From contig NZ_CP044016.1 of the NCBI RefSeq assembly GCF_004337365.2, positions 3,596,001-3,660,000 of the forward strand: a DNA stretch of 64,000 bases, in the 5' to 3' direction. The notes beneath the pieces are model-generated. The model saw nothing but the letters and a program-made list of their open reading frames with translations, had not been told where the DNA came from and ran no database searches. Shown piece by piece: positions 53,273-63,473 of the stretch; the stretch's first letter is position 1, and each line of letters opens with the position of its first letter. The position numbers were made by a program, and so were the translations under genes. Source of the stretch: Rhizosphaericola mali. GTDB taxonomy: Bacteria > Bacteroidota > Bacteroidia > Chitinophagales > Chitinophagaceae.

Positions 53273-53451
53273 ATATGTTTTTTTGAATAAATAAAAAAAA
53301 ATTCTTAAAAATTATCACTTAACCGTTTTTTCCCAAAAATATCAAATATATTAGCACAATCAAGTAAATAATTTTTTTATAAAAGTTATGGACGATATTT
53401 GCAATTGAATTCTAAAATTTTTAGAATAGTTTTTAATACAAAACGCTTGGC

Positions 53452-56175
53452 ATGAAGGATTTTTCATACATTACCAACTCTCATCCAGCATATATAGAGA
53501 GTTTGTATCGAGATTATTCAAAGGATCCACAAAGTGTAGACCCTGAGTTAAAAAAATTTTTTGATGGCTTTGATTATGCCGTTGAAAACAATGAAGGAGG
53601 AGGAGACATAGATTCAGATCATTTAGCAAAAGAATTTAATGTATTCCGATTAATCGAAGGATATAGAAAGAAAGGTCATCTTTTATCCTCTACCAATCCC
53701 ATAAGACCTAGGAAAGACAGACATGCCAATCTAGACCTTAATTATTACGACCTTGCTGATACCGATTTAAAATCTACATTTTTAGCTGGAAAATTTATAG
53801 GATTACCCAATGCTACATTGGAACAGATTGTAGCAAAATTGAAAAAATCTTATTGCGGAAATGTTGGCTTCGAGTTTAACACTCTCACGGACGAAGTGGA
53901 AATTGCATGGCTTTTGGATGCGATTGACAATAGGTTTCATATAGAGTTAAATCTTGAAATTAGAAAAAGAGTTTTAGAAAAAATCAATCAAGGGGTAATT
54001 TTTGAAAAATTCCTTCAGACAAAATATATAGGTCAAAAGAGATTTTCTTTGGAAGGTGGAGAAGCCTTAATTCCCTCTTTGGATACAATAATTACGAAAG
54101 CCGCGATTGATGGCTCTAAGGAAGTAGTTATTGGAATGGCTCATAGAGGCCGCTTAAATGTTTTGGCTAATATTTTAGGTAAAACGTACGAACAAATCTT
54201 TAGCGAATTTGAAGGTATCGTTCCTGCGGACAATTCTCAAGGAAGCGGTGACGTAAAATATCATCTAGGATTTAGAAGTGAAGTAACGACGCCAGATGGC
54301 AATAAAGTCAATTTGCAATTATCGCCCAATCCGTCGCACTTAGAAGTGGTAGACCCAGTAACTCTTGGATTTACGAGGTCCAAAGCGAACGTATTATACA
54401 ACGGTGACTTTAATTCGATTGTACCTATTTTAATCCATGGCGATGCAGCTCAAAGTGGACAAGGTATTATATATGAGGTAGCACAGATGAGTGCACTAGC
54501 TGGATTTGAAGTAGGTGGCACCATCCATGTTACGGTAAATAACCAAATTGGTTTTACAACCGATTTTGATGACGCAAGAAGTTCTGACTATTGTACATCT
54601 GTAGCAAGCGTGACAAAATCACCTGTTTTTCATGTAAATGGAGACGATTTGGAAGCCGTCGTGAAGGTTTCTCGCTTAGCAGCAGAATATAGATCTACTT
54701 TCCACAAAGACATTTTCATTGATATTCTTTGTTACAGAAGACATGGACACAATGAAGGTGATGAACCTAAATTTACTCAACCATCTTTGTACTCCTTAAT
54801 TGACAAACACAAAGATCCTAGGGAAGAATATATTGCTTACCTAAACAGAATTGGAGACCAAACTGTCGCTAATTTGGCGAATGAAATGGAGAAAAAATTC
54901 TGGGAAGATTTGCAAACTCGTTTAGATGAAGTAAGACAGCATCCCAATCCATATACTTTACAAGCACCTGAAGAATGGTGGGCAAAATTAAGATTCTCCA
55001 AACCAGAGGATTTTGATCAGTCACCAGAAACTGGAATTCCATCAGAGGAAGTAAAATCTTTGGTGGAAAAATTAATGTCTTGGCCTGAATCGTTTTCTCC
55101 TTTGCGTAAAGTGAAGAAGTTATTGAATGACAAAAAAGCTTTATTTGACGCTGATACCAAAATTGATTGGGGTACTGCCGAGTTATTGGCTTATTCAAGT
55201 ATTTTAGTAGAAGGTAAAGATGTTAGATTGAGTGGAGAAGACGTAAAACGTGGTACATTCTCTCATAGACATGCCATTCTATATGATGAAAATACCAACG
55301 AACAATATAATCGTCTAGCTCATTTCTCCGATGGTCAAGGAAAATTTAGATGTGTCAATTCCTTATTGAGTGAATATGGCGTATTGGGTTACGAATATGG
55401 TTATGCAATAGGCAATCCTAATGTATTAACTATCTGGGAAGCTCAATATGGAGATTTCGCAAATGGCGCTCAAATGGTAATTGATCAATATATTACTAGT
55501 GGTGAAGCAAAATGGGGAACTATGAATGGACTAGTAATGTTGCTTCCTCATGGATATGAAGGTAGCGGACCTGATCACTCTAATGCTCGTCCAGAAAGAT
55601 ACTTACAAATGGCAGCGGAGTACAATATTTTCGTTACAAATATTACTACAGCAGCAAACTTTTTCCATGCTTTAAGACGTCAATTGGCGTTACCTTTTAG
55701 AAAGCCATTGATTAATATGTCTCCAAAAGCAAACTTGCGTCACCCTGATAGTTATAGTTTACTTGAAGAGTTTACAAAAGGAAGTTTCCAAGAAGTTATT
55801 GATGACGTTCGTAACCCAGAAGCATCTGGCGTAAAAAAAGTATTGCTTTGTTCTGGTAAAATTTATTTTGATTTAGAAGAACGTCAAAAAGAAGCACAAG
55901 ATAGTAGTATCGCGATTGTAAGGTTGGAACAATATTTCCCATTACCAGAAAAACAATTAAAAACTTTGCACGAAAAATATGTGAATGCTGTTTGGTATTG
56001 GGTACAAGAAGAACCTTTAAATATGGGAGCCGCCTCTTTCTTGAAATTACATTTGGAACCATTGTTCCCATTTGGAATTATCAGTAGAAAAGCTACTGCA
56101 TCTACCGCCACAGGTTATGCGAAAGTGCACAAACAAGAACAAGCGGAAGTAATCGATACTGCATTTAAAATATAA
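53452..56175 (+). CDS. sucA: 2-oxoglutarate dehydrogenase E1 component
   Basis: Thiamine-diphosphate-dependent decarboxylase of the TCA cycle. 907 residues, close to the usual 930. The N-terminus ITNSHPAYIESLYRDYSKDP matches the E2-binding start. FLQTKYIGQKRFSLEGGEAL, GMAHRGRLNVLANILGK, HGDAAQSGQGIIYEVAQMS, and CYRRHGHNEGDEPKFTQP carry the cofactor and substrate histidines; the transketolase-like C-terminal half contains LLPHGYEGSGPDHSNARPER. The sucB gene follows after 24 bases; the E3 component is not in the window. Confidence 0.98.
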   Translation: MKDFSYITNSHPAYIESLYRDYSKDPQSVDPELKKFFDGFDYAVENNEGGGDIDSDHLAKEFNVFRLIEGYRKKGHLLSSTNPIRPRKDRHANLDLNYYDLADTDLKSTFLAGKFIGLPNATLEQIVAKLKKSYCGNVGFEFNTLTDEVEIAWLLDAIDNRFHIELNLEIRKRVLEKINQGVIFEKFLQTKYIGQKRFSLEGGEALIPSLDTIITKAAIDGSKEVVIGMAHRGRLNVLANILGKTYEQIFSEFEGIVPADNSQGSGDVKYHLGFRSEVTTPDGNKVNLQLSPNPSHLEVVDPVTLGFTRSKANVLYNGDFNSIVPILIHGDAAQSGQGIIYEVAQMSALAGFEVGGTIHVTVNNQIGFTTDFDDARSSDYCTSVASVTKSPVFHVNGDDLEAVVKVSRLAAEYRSTFHKDIFIDILCYRRHGHNEGDEPKFTQPSLYSLIDKHKDPREEYIAYLNRIGDQTVANLANEMEKKFWEDLQTRLDEVRQHPNPYTLQAPEEWWAKLRFSKPEDFDQSPETGIPSEEVKSLVEKLMSWPESFSPLRKVKKLLNDKKALFDADTKIDWGTAELLAYSSILVEGKDVRLSGEDVKRGTFSHRHAILYDENTNEQYNRLAHFSDGQGKFRCVNSLLSEYGVLGYEYGYAIGNPNVLTIWEAQYGDFANGAQMVIDQYITSGEAKWGTMNGLVMLLPHGYEGSGPDHSNARPERYLQMAAEYNIFVTNITTAANFFHALRRQLALPFRKPLINMSPKANLRHPDSYSLLEEFTKGSFQEVIDDVRNPEASGVKKVLLCSGKIYFDLEERQKEAQDSSIAIVRLEQYFPLPEKQLKTLHEKYVNAVWYWVQEEPLNMGAASFLKLHLEPLFPFGIISRKATASTATGYAKVHKQEQAEVIDTAFKI

Positions 56176-56199
56176 TATTTTTGATAAAGAAGACTTTTT

Positions 56200-57771
56200 A
56201 TGATAGATATAAAAGTACCCACCGTCGGAGAATCCATTAGTGAAGTCACTTTGGTTAAATGGGTAAAAAAATCAGGAGACTATGTTCAACGTGACGAAGT
56301 GATCGCTGAATTGGAAAGTGAAAAAGCGACTTTTGAAGTTAACGCCGAGAAAGCGGGTATATTAACGACTGTTGCTAATGAAGATGATGTATTAAAAATC
56401 GGTGACGTTTTGGCTCAGATTGATGAATCTGCTGCAAATACTTCGTCCGAAGTCCCTACAGAAGAGACTCCCGCACCTGTACAAGAAGCGGCTCCGGTTG
56501 AAGCAGCTCCAGCTGAAGTGCTAAAAGCCGTTGGCAAAGGTGTTATTGAAATAAAAGTACCTACCGTAGGTGAATCTATAAGCGAAGTTACCTTGGTTAA
56601 ATGGTTGAAAAAAACAGGCGATTTAATCCAAAGAGACGAGCCTATCGCAGAATTAGAAAGTGAAAAAGCAACTTTCGAAGTAAATGCGGAAGAAGCAGGT
56701 AAATTAGAAGAAGTAGCTAAAGAAGATGATGTATTAAAAATCGGTGATCTTTTAGCTAAAATTGATACAGATGTTGCGGTTGGATCAGCCTCTTCCGCGC
56801 CTGCACCAAGTGCACCAGCGCCGACTCCTGCACCCAAAGCAGAAACGCCAGCTCCTGTATCTGCACCTCCTTCTGATGTAAAAGCGACTCCAGTTGCCAA
56901 TGCAATTATTGCAGATAAAAAAATAGATTCGAAAGCTATTACGCCAAGTGGATTCGGTGGTAAAATCACGAAACATGATGTATTGGAAGCTTTAGCTCAC
57001 CCAGGCAAACAAACTTTCGATGATCAACCATTAAATTCTCGTAACGTTAGAGACGAGAAAATGACAAATCTTCGTAAAACAATCAGTAAACGATTGGTGG
57101 AAGCGAAAAATACAACAGCAATGTTGACTACTTTTAACGAAGTCGATTTGTCTAAAGTAATGGAGATCAGAAGTAAATTTAAAGTGAAATTTAAAGAAAC
57201 ACACAATGTTGGTTTAGGTTTCATGAGTTTCTTCAGCAAAGCTTGTGCAATTGCATTAAGCGAATGGCCAGCAGTGAACGCCTATATCGATACGGAGAAA
57301 GGTCTTATTACTTATCACGATTATGCGGACATCAGTATCGCGGTAAGCACACCAAAAGGTTTGACAGTTCCAGTAATTAGAAATGTTGAAAGCTTAAGTT
57401 TGGCTGAAATCGAAAAAGCAGTTATCGAAGTAGCGACTAAAGCGCGTAATAATAAATTAGGACCTGCTGACTTACAAGGCGGCACATTTACCATTACTAA
57501 TGGTGGTGTATTTGGAAGTATGTTGAGTACACCAATAATCAATTTGCCACAAAGTGCTATATTGGGTATGCATAATATTATTGAACGTCCAATTGCGGTA
57601 AATGGCAAAGTGGAAATTCGTCCAATGATGTATATCGCATTGAGCTACGACCATAGAATTATCGATGGTAGAGAGAGTGTAAGTTTCTTGGTACGAGTAA
57701 AAGAGTTATTGGAAAATCCTGAATTGTTGTTATATAAACAAGATCCAATCAAAACTCTTTTGGAATTATAA
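56200..57771 (+). CDS. sucB: 2-oxoglutarate dehydrogenase E2 component (dihydrolipoyl succinyltransferase) with two lipoyl domains
   Basis: 523 residues, about 100 more than the usual single-lipoyl enzyme. Two nearly identical lipoyl domains sit at residues about 2-77 and 116-192, each with [11 protein letters not shown] (lipoyl lysines Lys42 and Lys156). They are joined by Ala/Pro-rich flexible linkers. A peripheral-subunit-binding domain follows at about 230-272 ([20 protein letters not shown]), then the acyltransferase core from about 290, with [12 protein letters not shown] carrying catalytic His485 and Asp489. It passes the succinyl group to CoA. Confidence 0.97.
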   Translation: MIDIKVPTVGESISEVTLVKWVKKSGDYVQRDEVIAELESEKATFEVNAEKAGILTTVANEDDVLKIGDVLAQIDESAANTSSEVPTEETPAPVQEAAPVEAAPAEVLKAVGKGVIEIKVPTVGESISEVTLVKWLKKTGDLIQRDEPIAELESEKATFEVNAEEAGKLEEVAKEDDVLKIGDLLAKIDTDVAVGSASSAPAPSAPAPTPAPKAETPAPVSAPPSDVKATPVANAIIADKKIDSKAITPSGFGGKITKHDVLEALAHPGKQTFDDQPLNSRNVRDEKMTNLRKTISKRLVEAKNTTAMLTTFNEVDLSKVMEIRSKFKVKFKETHNVGLGFMSFFSKACAIALSEWPAVNAYIDTEKGLITYHDYADISIAVSTPKGLTVPVIRNVESLSLAEIEKAVIEVATKARNNKLGPADLQGGTFTITNGGVFGSMLSTPIINLPQSAILGMHNIIERPIAVNGKVEIRPMMYIALSYDHRIIDGRESVSFLVRVKELLENPELLLYKQDPIKTLLEL

Positions 57772-57791
57772 TTTTCAAAAGAGTTTATTCG

Positions 57792-57829
57792 AAAAAAGAC
57801 CTCAAATCATTGATTTTGAGGTCTTTTTC
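57792..57829 (+). terminator. Terminator after sucB
   Basis: AAAAAAGACCTCAAATCA and TGATTTTGAGGTCTTTTT stem with one bulge, 20 bases past the stop. Confidence 0.85.
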
Positions 57830-57870
57830 ATTTTCAAATAATTAAATGTCAGATTGTATAGAACATTTAA

Positions 57871-57878
57871 TACCTTTG
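57871..57878 (+). promoter_or_regulatory. -7 promoter box of nusB (TACCTTTG)
   Basis: Perfect TAnnTTTG, 22 bases before the nusB ATG, followed by CGCCC. Confidence 0.6.
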
Positions 57879-57900
57879 CGCCCTCAAAAGTTCTTTCTAA

Positions 57901-58827
57901 ATGATCAGCAGAAGAAATATTCGAATCAAAGTAATGCAATTATCTTATGCATTAGAGACCATTAATGACCAAAGTGATAAAAAAGATCCAATAAAATCTT
58001 TAAAAAATTTATTGGACAATTCTAGAGAGTTGTGCACTTTCATGCTTTACTACATCACAGAAGTAGCACGTTATGCAGAAAAAGATGCATCTCACAGAGC
58101 CTCTAAAAATTTAACTTCTGCCCATGACTTAAACGTAAATATCAAAATAGCGGGTAATGAAGTCATGTGGAAAATCATAGAAAATAAATCCTTTATTTCC
58201 GCGATTGAGCAGTACAAACCAAATCTTTTAGAAGAAGGGCAAAATATGATCAAAAAGACATATCAAGCGCTTATTCAAATGGAAGAGTATAGGACTTACA
58301 TTGCAGAAAATGGAAGAACTAAAAAAGGCGAATCTGGAATTTTGGAGTTTATTATGAATGATTTGTTATTGACAGATGAGAAAGTCATTTTATTTTTCGA
58401 AGAAAATTTTCCAACTTTTGATGACGATGTCGAAATGTTACAAAAAATCGTCAAAGGTATTTTTCAAAAACCGAATGGATTTGATTTACAAGGCTTTTTA
58501 CCAGAGGAAACTTGGCAGTATGCTAAATCTATTTTTAGAACAATCCGAGATAAAAAAGAGTACCTATTAGATTTAATCAAACCAAAATTACGTAATTGGG
58601 ATTCTGAAAGAATTGCACACATTGATATGATATTGTTAGAAATGGGAGTAGCAGAATTACTTTATTTTGAAACAATTCCACCTAAAGTAACCATTAACGA
58701 ATACATTGATATCGCTAAGGAGTACAGTACAGACCAAAGTGGTCAATTTATCAACGGTATTTTAGATGGGCTAAAAAAAGATTTTGAAGCAGAAGGCAGA
58801 TTAAACAAAATAGATTTCAGAAAATAA
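57901..58827 (+). CDS. nusB: Transcription antitermination protein NusB
   Basis: 308 residues, the long Bacteroidota form; the conserved NusB fold lies in the C-terminal half. MISRRNIRIKVMQLSYALET opens the gene, and the C-terminal NWDSERIAHIDMILLEMGVA, ELLYFETIPPKVTINEYIDI, AKEYSTDQSGQFINGILDGL are diagnostic. NusB with NusE binds boxA and supports rRNA transcription. It heads nusB-DUF1573-yajC, a gene order kept across many Bacteroidota. Confidence 0.95.
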   Translation: MISRRNIRIKVMQLSYALETINDQSDKKDPIKSLKNLLDNSRELCTFMLYYITEVARYAEKDASHRASKNLTSAHDLNVNIKIAGNEVMWKIIENKSFISAIEQYKPNLLEEGQNMIKKTYQALIQMEEYRTYIAENGRTKKGESGILEFIMNDLLLTDEKVILFFEENFPTFDDDVEMLQKIVKGIFQKPNGFDLQGFLPEETWQYAKSIFRTIRDKKEYLLDLIKPKLRNWDSERIAHIDMILLEMGVAELLYFETIPPKVTINEYIDIAKEYSTDQSGQFINGILDGLKKDFEAEGRLNKIDFRK

Positions 58828-58877
58828 AATCCGAACTATTTTAATTTAAAATTGTTACTAAGTTCCTGATGGTTTAT

Positions 58878-59321
58878 ATGAAAAAGATAAGCACAATACT
58901 ATTTTCAATTACATTTATTTCTTGTAGCCTAATAGCTTGCAAGGATAATGCAGATCAAAATAAAAGAGAAGAAAAGTTGGCATACGTAGAAAAAGATACA
59001 GCTAACTATACTTTAATTAAGTATATAGATTCCGTAAAAAATTTTGGTACTGTAAAAAAGGGAACACAAGTCAAACTTAAATATACCTTCCAAAATGTAG
59101 GAGTAAATCCTTTATACGTCATCAACGTACAACCAAGTTGCGGATGTACAGTTGCAGACTTTACAAAGGGCGCTATCCTACCTGGAAAAATAGGCGAAAT
59201 CAATGCGTCTTTTGACTCTAATCATGGATCTACGGGAAGCGTACGCAAAAGCTTGATTGTTACGACAAACACAACAAATGACCCCAATTTTGTATTGGCA
59301 TTTATTGGCAATGTTAATTAA
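58878..59321 (+). CDS. DUF1573 family lipoprotein
   Basis: 147 residues from the ATG at 58878 (MKKISTILFS), three codons after an upstream ATG in frame. Lipobox LIAC, lipidated Cys21. The mature part is one immunoglobulin-like domain: NFGTVKKGTQVKLKYTFQNV, LYVINVQPSCGCTVADFTKG and GKIGEINASFDSNHGSTGSV, typical of DUF1573. The CGC pair is conserved. Periplasmic; function unknown. It lies between nusB and yajC in the same operon. Confidence 0.92.
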   Translation: MKKISTILFSITFISCSLIACKDNADQNKREEKLAYVEKDTANYTLIKYIDSVKNFGTVKKGTQVKLKYTFQNVGVNPLYVINVQPSCGCTVADFTKGAILPGKIGEINASFDSNHGSTGSVRKSLIVTTNTTNDPNFVLAFIGNVN

Positions 59322-59359
59322 TACATTTTTCAACTATAATTTAAAATAAAACAAACTCA

Positions 59360-59704
59360 ATGATCTCTACAAATGCAGTAATGCTAATGGCTGGACAAGG
59401 AGCACAAGGTGGTGGTTCTATGCAACTAATTTTGATGCTTGGTATCATCGTCGTTTTTTGGTTATTCATGATCCGTCCTCAACAAAAAAAGGCAAAAGAA
59501 CAAAAGAACTTTATTGAAAATATTCAAAAAGGAGACAAAGTTGTTACTATCGCTGGTATCCACGCGACAGTAAATCGTATCAACGAAGACAACACTATTC
59601 AGATTGAAGTAAATCCTGGTAGTTATCTTAAAATTGAAAAAAGTGCCATCAGTGTAGAATGGACATTAGCTTTGAATAAAGCAAATACACCTACTGTAAA
59701 ATAA
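59360..59704 (+). CDS. yajC: Preprotein translocase subunit YajC
   Basis: 114 residues. One transmembrane helix (about residues 22-37: LILMLGIIVVFWLFM), then IRPQQKKAKEQKNFIENIQK, GDKVVTIAGIHATVNRINED and a final IEVNPGSYLKIEKSAISV. It assists the SecDF complex at the inner membrane. Last gene of its operon, 38 bases after the DUF1573 gene. Confidence 0.96.
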   Translation: MISTNAVMLMAGQGAQGGGSMQLILMLGIIVVFWLFMIRPQQKKAKEQKNFIENIQKGDKVVTIAGIHATVNRINEDNTIQIEVNPGSYLKIEKSAISVEWTLALNKANTPTVK

Positions 59705-59726
59705 TTTTCATTTATTTGAAAAGCAT

Positions 59727-59761
59727 AAAAAAATCCGAAAGCCTTGCTTTCGGATTTTTTT
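59727..59761. terminator. Bidirectional terminator between yajC and dxs
   Basis: AAAAAAATCCGAAAG-CCTTG-CTTTCGGATTTTTTT, perfect stem with A- and T-runs. Confidence 0.88.
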
Positions 59762-59787
59762 ATTTATAAAGTTCTTATTCGCTTAAA

Positions 59788-61725
59788 TTAAGAAATAACT
59801 GCATCTGGAATTTTTTCCACTTTGATTGATGTAAATGAGCGAATCGCTTCAGCAATAGATTGTTCATCATATTTACATTCATGATATAATTCTTTCAAAG
59901 AACCATGCTCGATCAATTCATCAGGTATACCTAATATCTTTACATCTGCTTTATAATGATGTTCATTCATAAATTCCAAAATGGCACTTCCAAAACCACC
60001 TTTTACCGTACCATCTTCAACAGTGATAATTTTGTCATATTTGGAAAATACTTCATGCAGCATTTCTTCATCCAAAGGTTTTACGAAACGCATATCGTAA
60101 TGGGCAGGATTCACCCCTTCCAAACGAACATGTCTAATTGCTGCAGCTGCGAAATTACCCGGATGACCGAGTGTCAATACCGCAATATCTTTTCCATCTT
60201 TTAACTTACGTCCCTTTCCTATTTCTATTTCTTCCATTGGTTTTTGCCAATCACTCATCACACCATTGCCACGAGGATAACGGATCACAAACGGATGTTT
60301 TGTTTTTTCCAATTGCGCACTAAACATCAGATTTCGTAGCTCTTGTTCATTCATCGGCGCACTAATAATCATATTAGGTATACCTCTGAAATAGGCAATA
60401 TCGTAGGCGCCATGATGCGTAGGACCATCCTCTCCGACCAATCCCGCTCTATCCAAACATAAGACTACCGGCAAATCCTGAATAGCGACATCATGCACCA
60501 CTTGATCAAATGCACGTTGCATAAAGGAGGAGTAAATATTACAAAAAACCTTCATTCCTTGCGTTGCCATTCCTGCACTTAAAGTAACTGCATGTTGCTC
60601 GCAAATGCCCACATCGAATGTTCTATTTGGCATCGCATCCATCATAAATTTCAAGGAAGAACCACTCAACATCGCAGGAGTCACACCAAAAATCATTGGA
60701 TTTTTTTCTGCTAGTTCGATAATTGTTTTTCCAAATACATCTTGATATTTTGGCGGTTGAGGTGTACTATATTGCGTTTTGTAAATTTCCCCAGTCACTT
60801 TATCAAACAATCCTGGCGCATGCCATTTCGTTTGATCATTTTCGGCTAAAGCATAACCTTTTCCTTTGACAGTAAGAATATGCAAAATCTTTGGTCCAGG
60901 TATTTTTTTCAAGTCAGCTAAAGTATCTACCAATTTGGTAATATTATGACCGTCTATCGGTCCGAAATATCTCAATTTGAAGGATTCAAATAAATTGGAA
61001 CTTTGACTCACCATTCCTTTCAAACTGTCCGCCAATTTAGATGCCATGGTACGCGTAAAGCTTTTGCCAATTGGCAATTTACCTATCGCTTTCCAGACAT
61101 CATCTTTGAACTTATTGTATGAAGGAGATATGGAAATATCCGTCAAATATTCACGCAAAGCACCAACATTGGGATCAATGCTCATGTTATTATCATTTAA
61201 AATAATCAACATGTCGCTATCCGTTACGCCGGCATGATTCAATGCCTCAAATGCTATACCTGCCGTCATAGAACCATCTCCAATAATGGCAACAGATTTA
61301 CGGTCTTCTCCTTTGTATTTGGCAGCAATGGCCATACCTAAAGCTGCAGAAATAGACGTTGAGGAATGTCCTACGCCAAACGTATCGTATTCACTCTCAG
61401 AACGTTTTGGGAAACCACTAATTCCTTTATATTTTCTATTTGTTGTAAAAACATCTCGCCTTCCGGTCAAAATTTTGTGTCCGTAAGCTTGATGTCCTAC
61501 GTCCCAAACCAATTGATCGTAAGGTGTATTGTAAATATAATGTAACGCAACCGTCAACTCTACCACCCCCAAACTTGCAGCAAAATGTCCTCCATGTGTA
61601 CTCACCACATCTATGATAAATTGGCGCAATTCGTCACATACTTGTGCCAATTGCTCTTTATCTAATTTCTTCAAATCCGCGGGAGAATTAATCTCCCTTA
61701 GAAGTGGTCCTGCCTCAATATTCAT
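59788..61725 (-). CDS. dxs: 1-deoxy-D-xylulose-5-phosphate synthase
   Basis: First enzyme of the MEP isoprenoid pathway, thiamine-diphosphate dependent. 645 residues. GGHFAASLGVVELTVALHYI, VWDVGHQAYGHKILTGRRD and the FGVGHSSTSISAALGMAIA block are the substrate and cofactor region; IGDGSMTAGIAFEALNHAG with NDNNMSIDPNVG binds the cofactor and Mg. The transketolase pyrimidine part has GICEQHAVTLSAGMATQG and GLVGEDGPTHHGAYDIAYFR. Complete. Confidence 0.98.
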   Translation of the reverse strand: MNIEAGPLLREINSPADLKKLDKEQLAQVCDELRQFIIDVVSTHGGHFAASLGVVELTVALHYIYNTPYDQLVWDVGHQAYGHKILTGRRDVFTTNRKYKGISGFPKRSESEYDTFGVGHSSTSISAALGMAIAAKYKGEDRKSVAIIGDGSMTAGIAFEALNHAGVTDSDMLIILNDNNMSIDPNVGALREYLTDISISPSYNKFKDDVWKAIGKLPIGKSFTRTMASKLADSLKGMVSQSSNLFESFKLRYFGPIDGHNITKLVDTLADLKKIPGPKILHILTVKGKGYALAENDQTKWHAPGLFDKVTGEIYKTQYSTPQPPKYQDVFGKTIIELAEKNPMIFGVTPAMLSGSSLKFMMDAMPNRTFDVGICEQHAVTLSAGMATQGMKVFCNIYSSFMQRAFDQVVHDVAIQDLPVVLCLDRAGLVGEDGPTHHGAYDIAYFRGIPNMIISAPMNEQELRNLMFSAQLEKTKHPFVIRYPRGNGVMSDWQKPMEEIEIGKGRKLKDGKDIAVLTLGHPGNFAAAAIRHVRLEGVNPAHYDMRFVKPLDEEMLHEVFSKYDKIITVEDGTVKGGFGSAILEFMNEHHYKADVKILGIPDELIEHGSLKELYHECKYDEQSIAEAIRSFTSIKVEKIPDAVIS

Positions 61726-61807
61726 GCTGCGTAACTTTTATATATTGTAAAATTACCATTTTTTTATAAAAAGATCTCTTTAAAACAATGAAAGCCTTGC
61801 CATTAAA

Positions 61808-62890
61808 TTACAAATACTTCTCTCCATACTTTTTTCTTACCTCCGCAATATAATCTTTAATATCTCCTTCACTTTCCTTTTTGCAAATAAGCAAAACGTC
61901 ATCCGTATCTACAACGACGTAATTATCCAAACCTTGAACAATTACTAATTTATCTTTTGGCGCATTGACTACACATTTACTCGCATCAACATTAATAATT
62001 TTTTCACCATTGATGGCACTACCCAAATAATCTTTTTCCATATTATCGTATGTGCTATTCCAAGTACCAATATCGCTCCATCCAAATTCACATGGAATGA
62101 TATAAACATTTTCTGATTTTTCCATTACAGCAAGATCCAATGACAAATTGGTACATTGATTATACGCTATTTCAATTGCCTTTTCCTCATTTTCAGTATT
62201 GATATCATGAGCGATTTCAGCAAATGCTTCATACATTTCAGGTTGATATTTTTCTAAATCTTTCAAAATTGCCTCTGCTTTCCAGACAAATAAACCTGTA
62301 TTCCAAAGAAAATCACCGCTTGCGATAAATGTTTGAGCCATTTCCAATGGTGGTTTCTCTGTAAATGTTTTCACTTTGAAAATATTCTTTTCCAATTCAT
62401 ACTGTTCCCGTTGGATATAACCATATTTGGTATTGGGATACAAGGGCTTGATACCCAACGCTACAAAAGCATCATTTTTATCTGAGAAATCCAAAGCCTG
62501 AATACTTGCAGCCTCAAATCCTTGTGCATCCAAAATCACCTGATCACTTGGGCTAATAATGATATTGGCATTAGGATTCGTTTTTAATATCTTGAATGAA
62601 ATATAAGCGACACAAGGTGCGGTATTTTTTCTGCTGGGCTCACTTATTAAATTAGTCTTTATAAGTTCTGGCAATTGTTCATTAACAATATCTACATAAT
62701 CTCTTGCAGTGATTACGTAAATATTGTTCTTATCGATAAATTTAGCAAAACGTTCGTAAGTACTTTGCAACATCGTCTTACCAACATGTAATATATCTAA
62801 AAATTGTTTTGGGTATGCTTGACGGCTTTGTGGCCATAACCTCGAGCCTATACCTCCTGCCAAGATTAAAACGTAATGATCTTTATTCAT
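61808..62890 (-). CDS. manC: Mannose-1-phosphate guanylyltransferase
   Basis: Makes GDP-mannose from GTP and mannose-1-phosphate for glycans. 360 residues, without the C-terminal isomerase domain of longer type II enzymes. The nucleotide-binding signature is LILAGGIGSRLWPQSRQAYPK; FTEKPPLEMAQTFIASGDFL, WNTGLFVWKAEAIL and FGWSDIGTWNSTYDNM are the sugar-binding and metal residues. Upstream (62891-63066) no clear hairpin precedes its promoter; a possible -7 box TACATTTG lies at 62948-62955. Confidence 0.92.
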   Translation of the reverse strand: MNKDHYVLILAGGIGSRLWPQSRQAYPKQFLDILHVGKTMLQSTYERFAKFIDKNNIYVITARDYVDIVNEQLPELIKTNLISEPSRKNTAPCVAYISFKILKTNPNANIIISPSDQVILDAQGFEAASIQALDFSDKNDAFVALGIKPLYPNTKYGYIQREQYELEKNIFKVKTFTEKPPLEMAQTFIASGDFLWNTGLFVWKAEAILKDLEKYQPEMYEAFAEIAHDINTENEEKAIEIAYNQCTNLSLDLAVMEKSENVYIIPCEFGWSDIGTWNSTYDNMEKDYLGSAINGEKIINVDASKCVVNAPKDKLVIVQGLDNYVVVDTDDVLLICKKESEGDIKDYIAEVRKKYGEKYL

Positions 62891-63014
62891 TGAAAAATAA
62901 ATTTTAATCTATTCCCATATAGGAGTTAGATGTACTTAAACAAGTACCAAATGTAAGTAAAAATATAGGTTTGTCTAGGCGATAAATATGTTAATAATTT
63001 TTGCATATAAATAC

Positions 63015-63048
63015 AAAAAGGAACAAGCAAACGCTTATTCCTTTTTTT
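63015..63048 (-). terminator. Terminator after the small secreted protein gene
   Basis: AAAAAAAGGAATAAGC-GTTT-GCTTGTTCCTTTTT on the minus strand, one mismatch in the stem. Confidence 0.75.
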
Positions 63049-63066
63049 CATTCAAAAACCACTATC

Positions 63067-63393
63067 TTATTTCTTTTCTACTTTATTTTTGATTTGAGAT
63101 GCTTTTAGGTAAATTGTTTTACCCTCTTTATTGATATAATACTTTTTATCTTTTTTATCAATATAAACATCTGAACCATCTGGAGCTACCTTACCTTTGT
63201 AAGTCTTATCCCCAACTTTGGACACACCTTTTTTCGCTAATTCTGCACTTTTATCACCTACTTTATCGGCCGTTTTCCCGATTGCCTTGCCTGTATTGTC
63301 CACAGCTTTTTTTAATTTAGACTGTGCATTTACATTGCTTACAGCTAAAATACTTACTAGCGCAAACAATCCAATAATTATTCTTTTTTTCAT
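63067..63393 (-). CDS. Small secreted lysine-rich protein
   Basis: 108 residues. Signal peptide MKKRIIIGLFALVSILAVSN with cleavage after NAQ. The mature part is a basic amphipathic stretch with repeated KxVGDKxxE/K units (DKVGDKSAELAKKG, SKVGDKTYKG), then a short beta pattern DGSDVYIDKKDKKYYINKEG. I do not recognise it with certainty; it resembles small periplasmic stress or coat proteins of Bacteroidota. Monocistronic. Confidence 0.6.
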   Translation of the reverse strand: MKKRIIIGLFALVSILAVSNVNAQSKLKKAVDNTGKAIGKTADKVGDKSAELAKKGVSKVGDKTYKGKVAPDGSDVYIDKKDKKYYINKEGKTIYLKASQIKNKVEKK

Positions 63394-63473
63394 AGTAACA
63401 TTTTTTTAAATTATTATGGTTAATATATAGACTAAAATTATGCCTAAAGTTTATTACTAGGACAAAATTTTCT

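Noticed and set aside
56415-56969. 184-codon open frame antisense to sucB
   Set aside because: It is an Ala/Gly-rich shadow of the Ala/Pro-rich linker and lipoyl region of sucB; no domain and no start signal.
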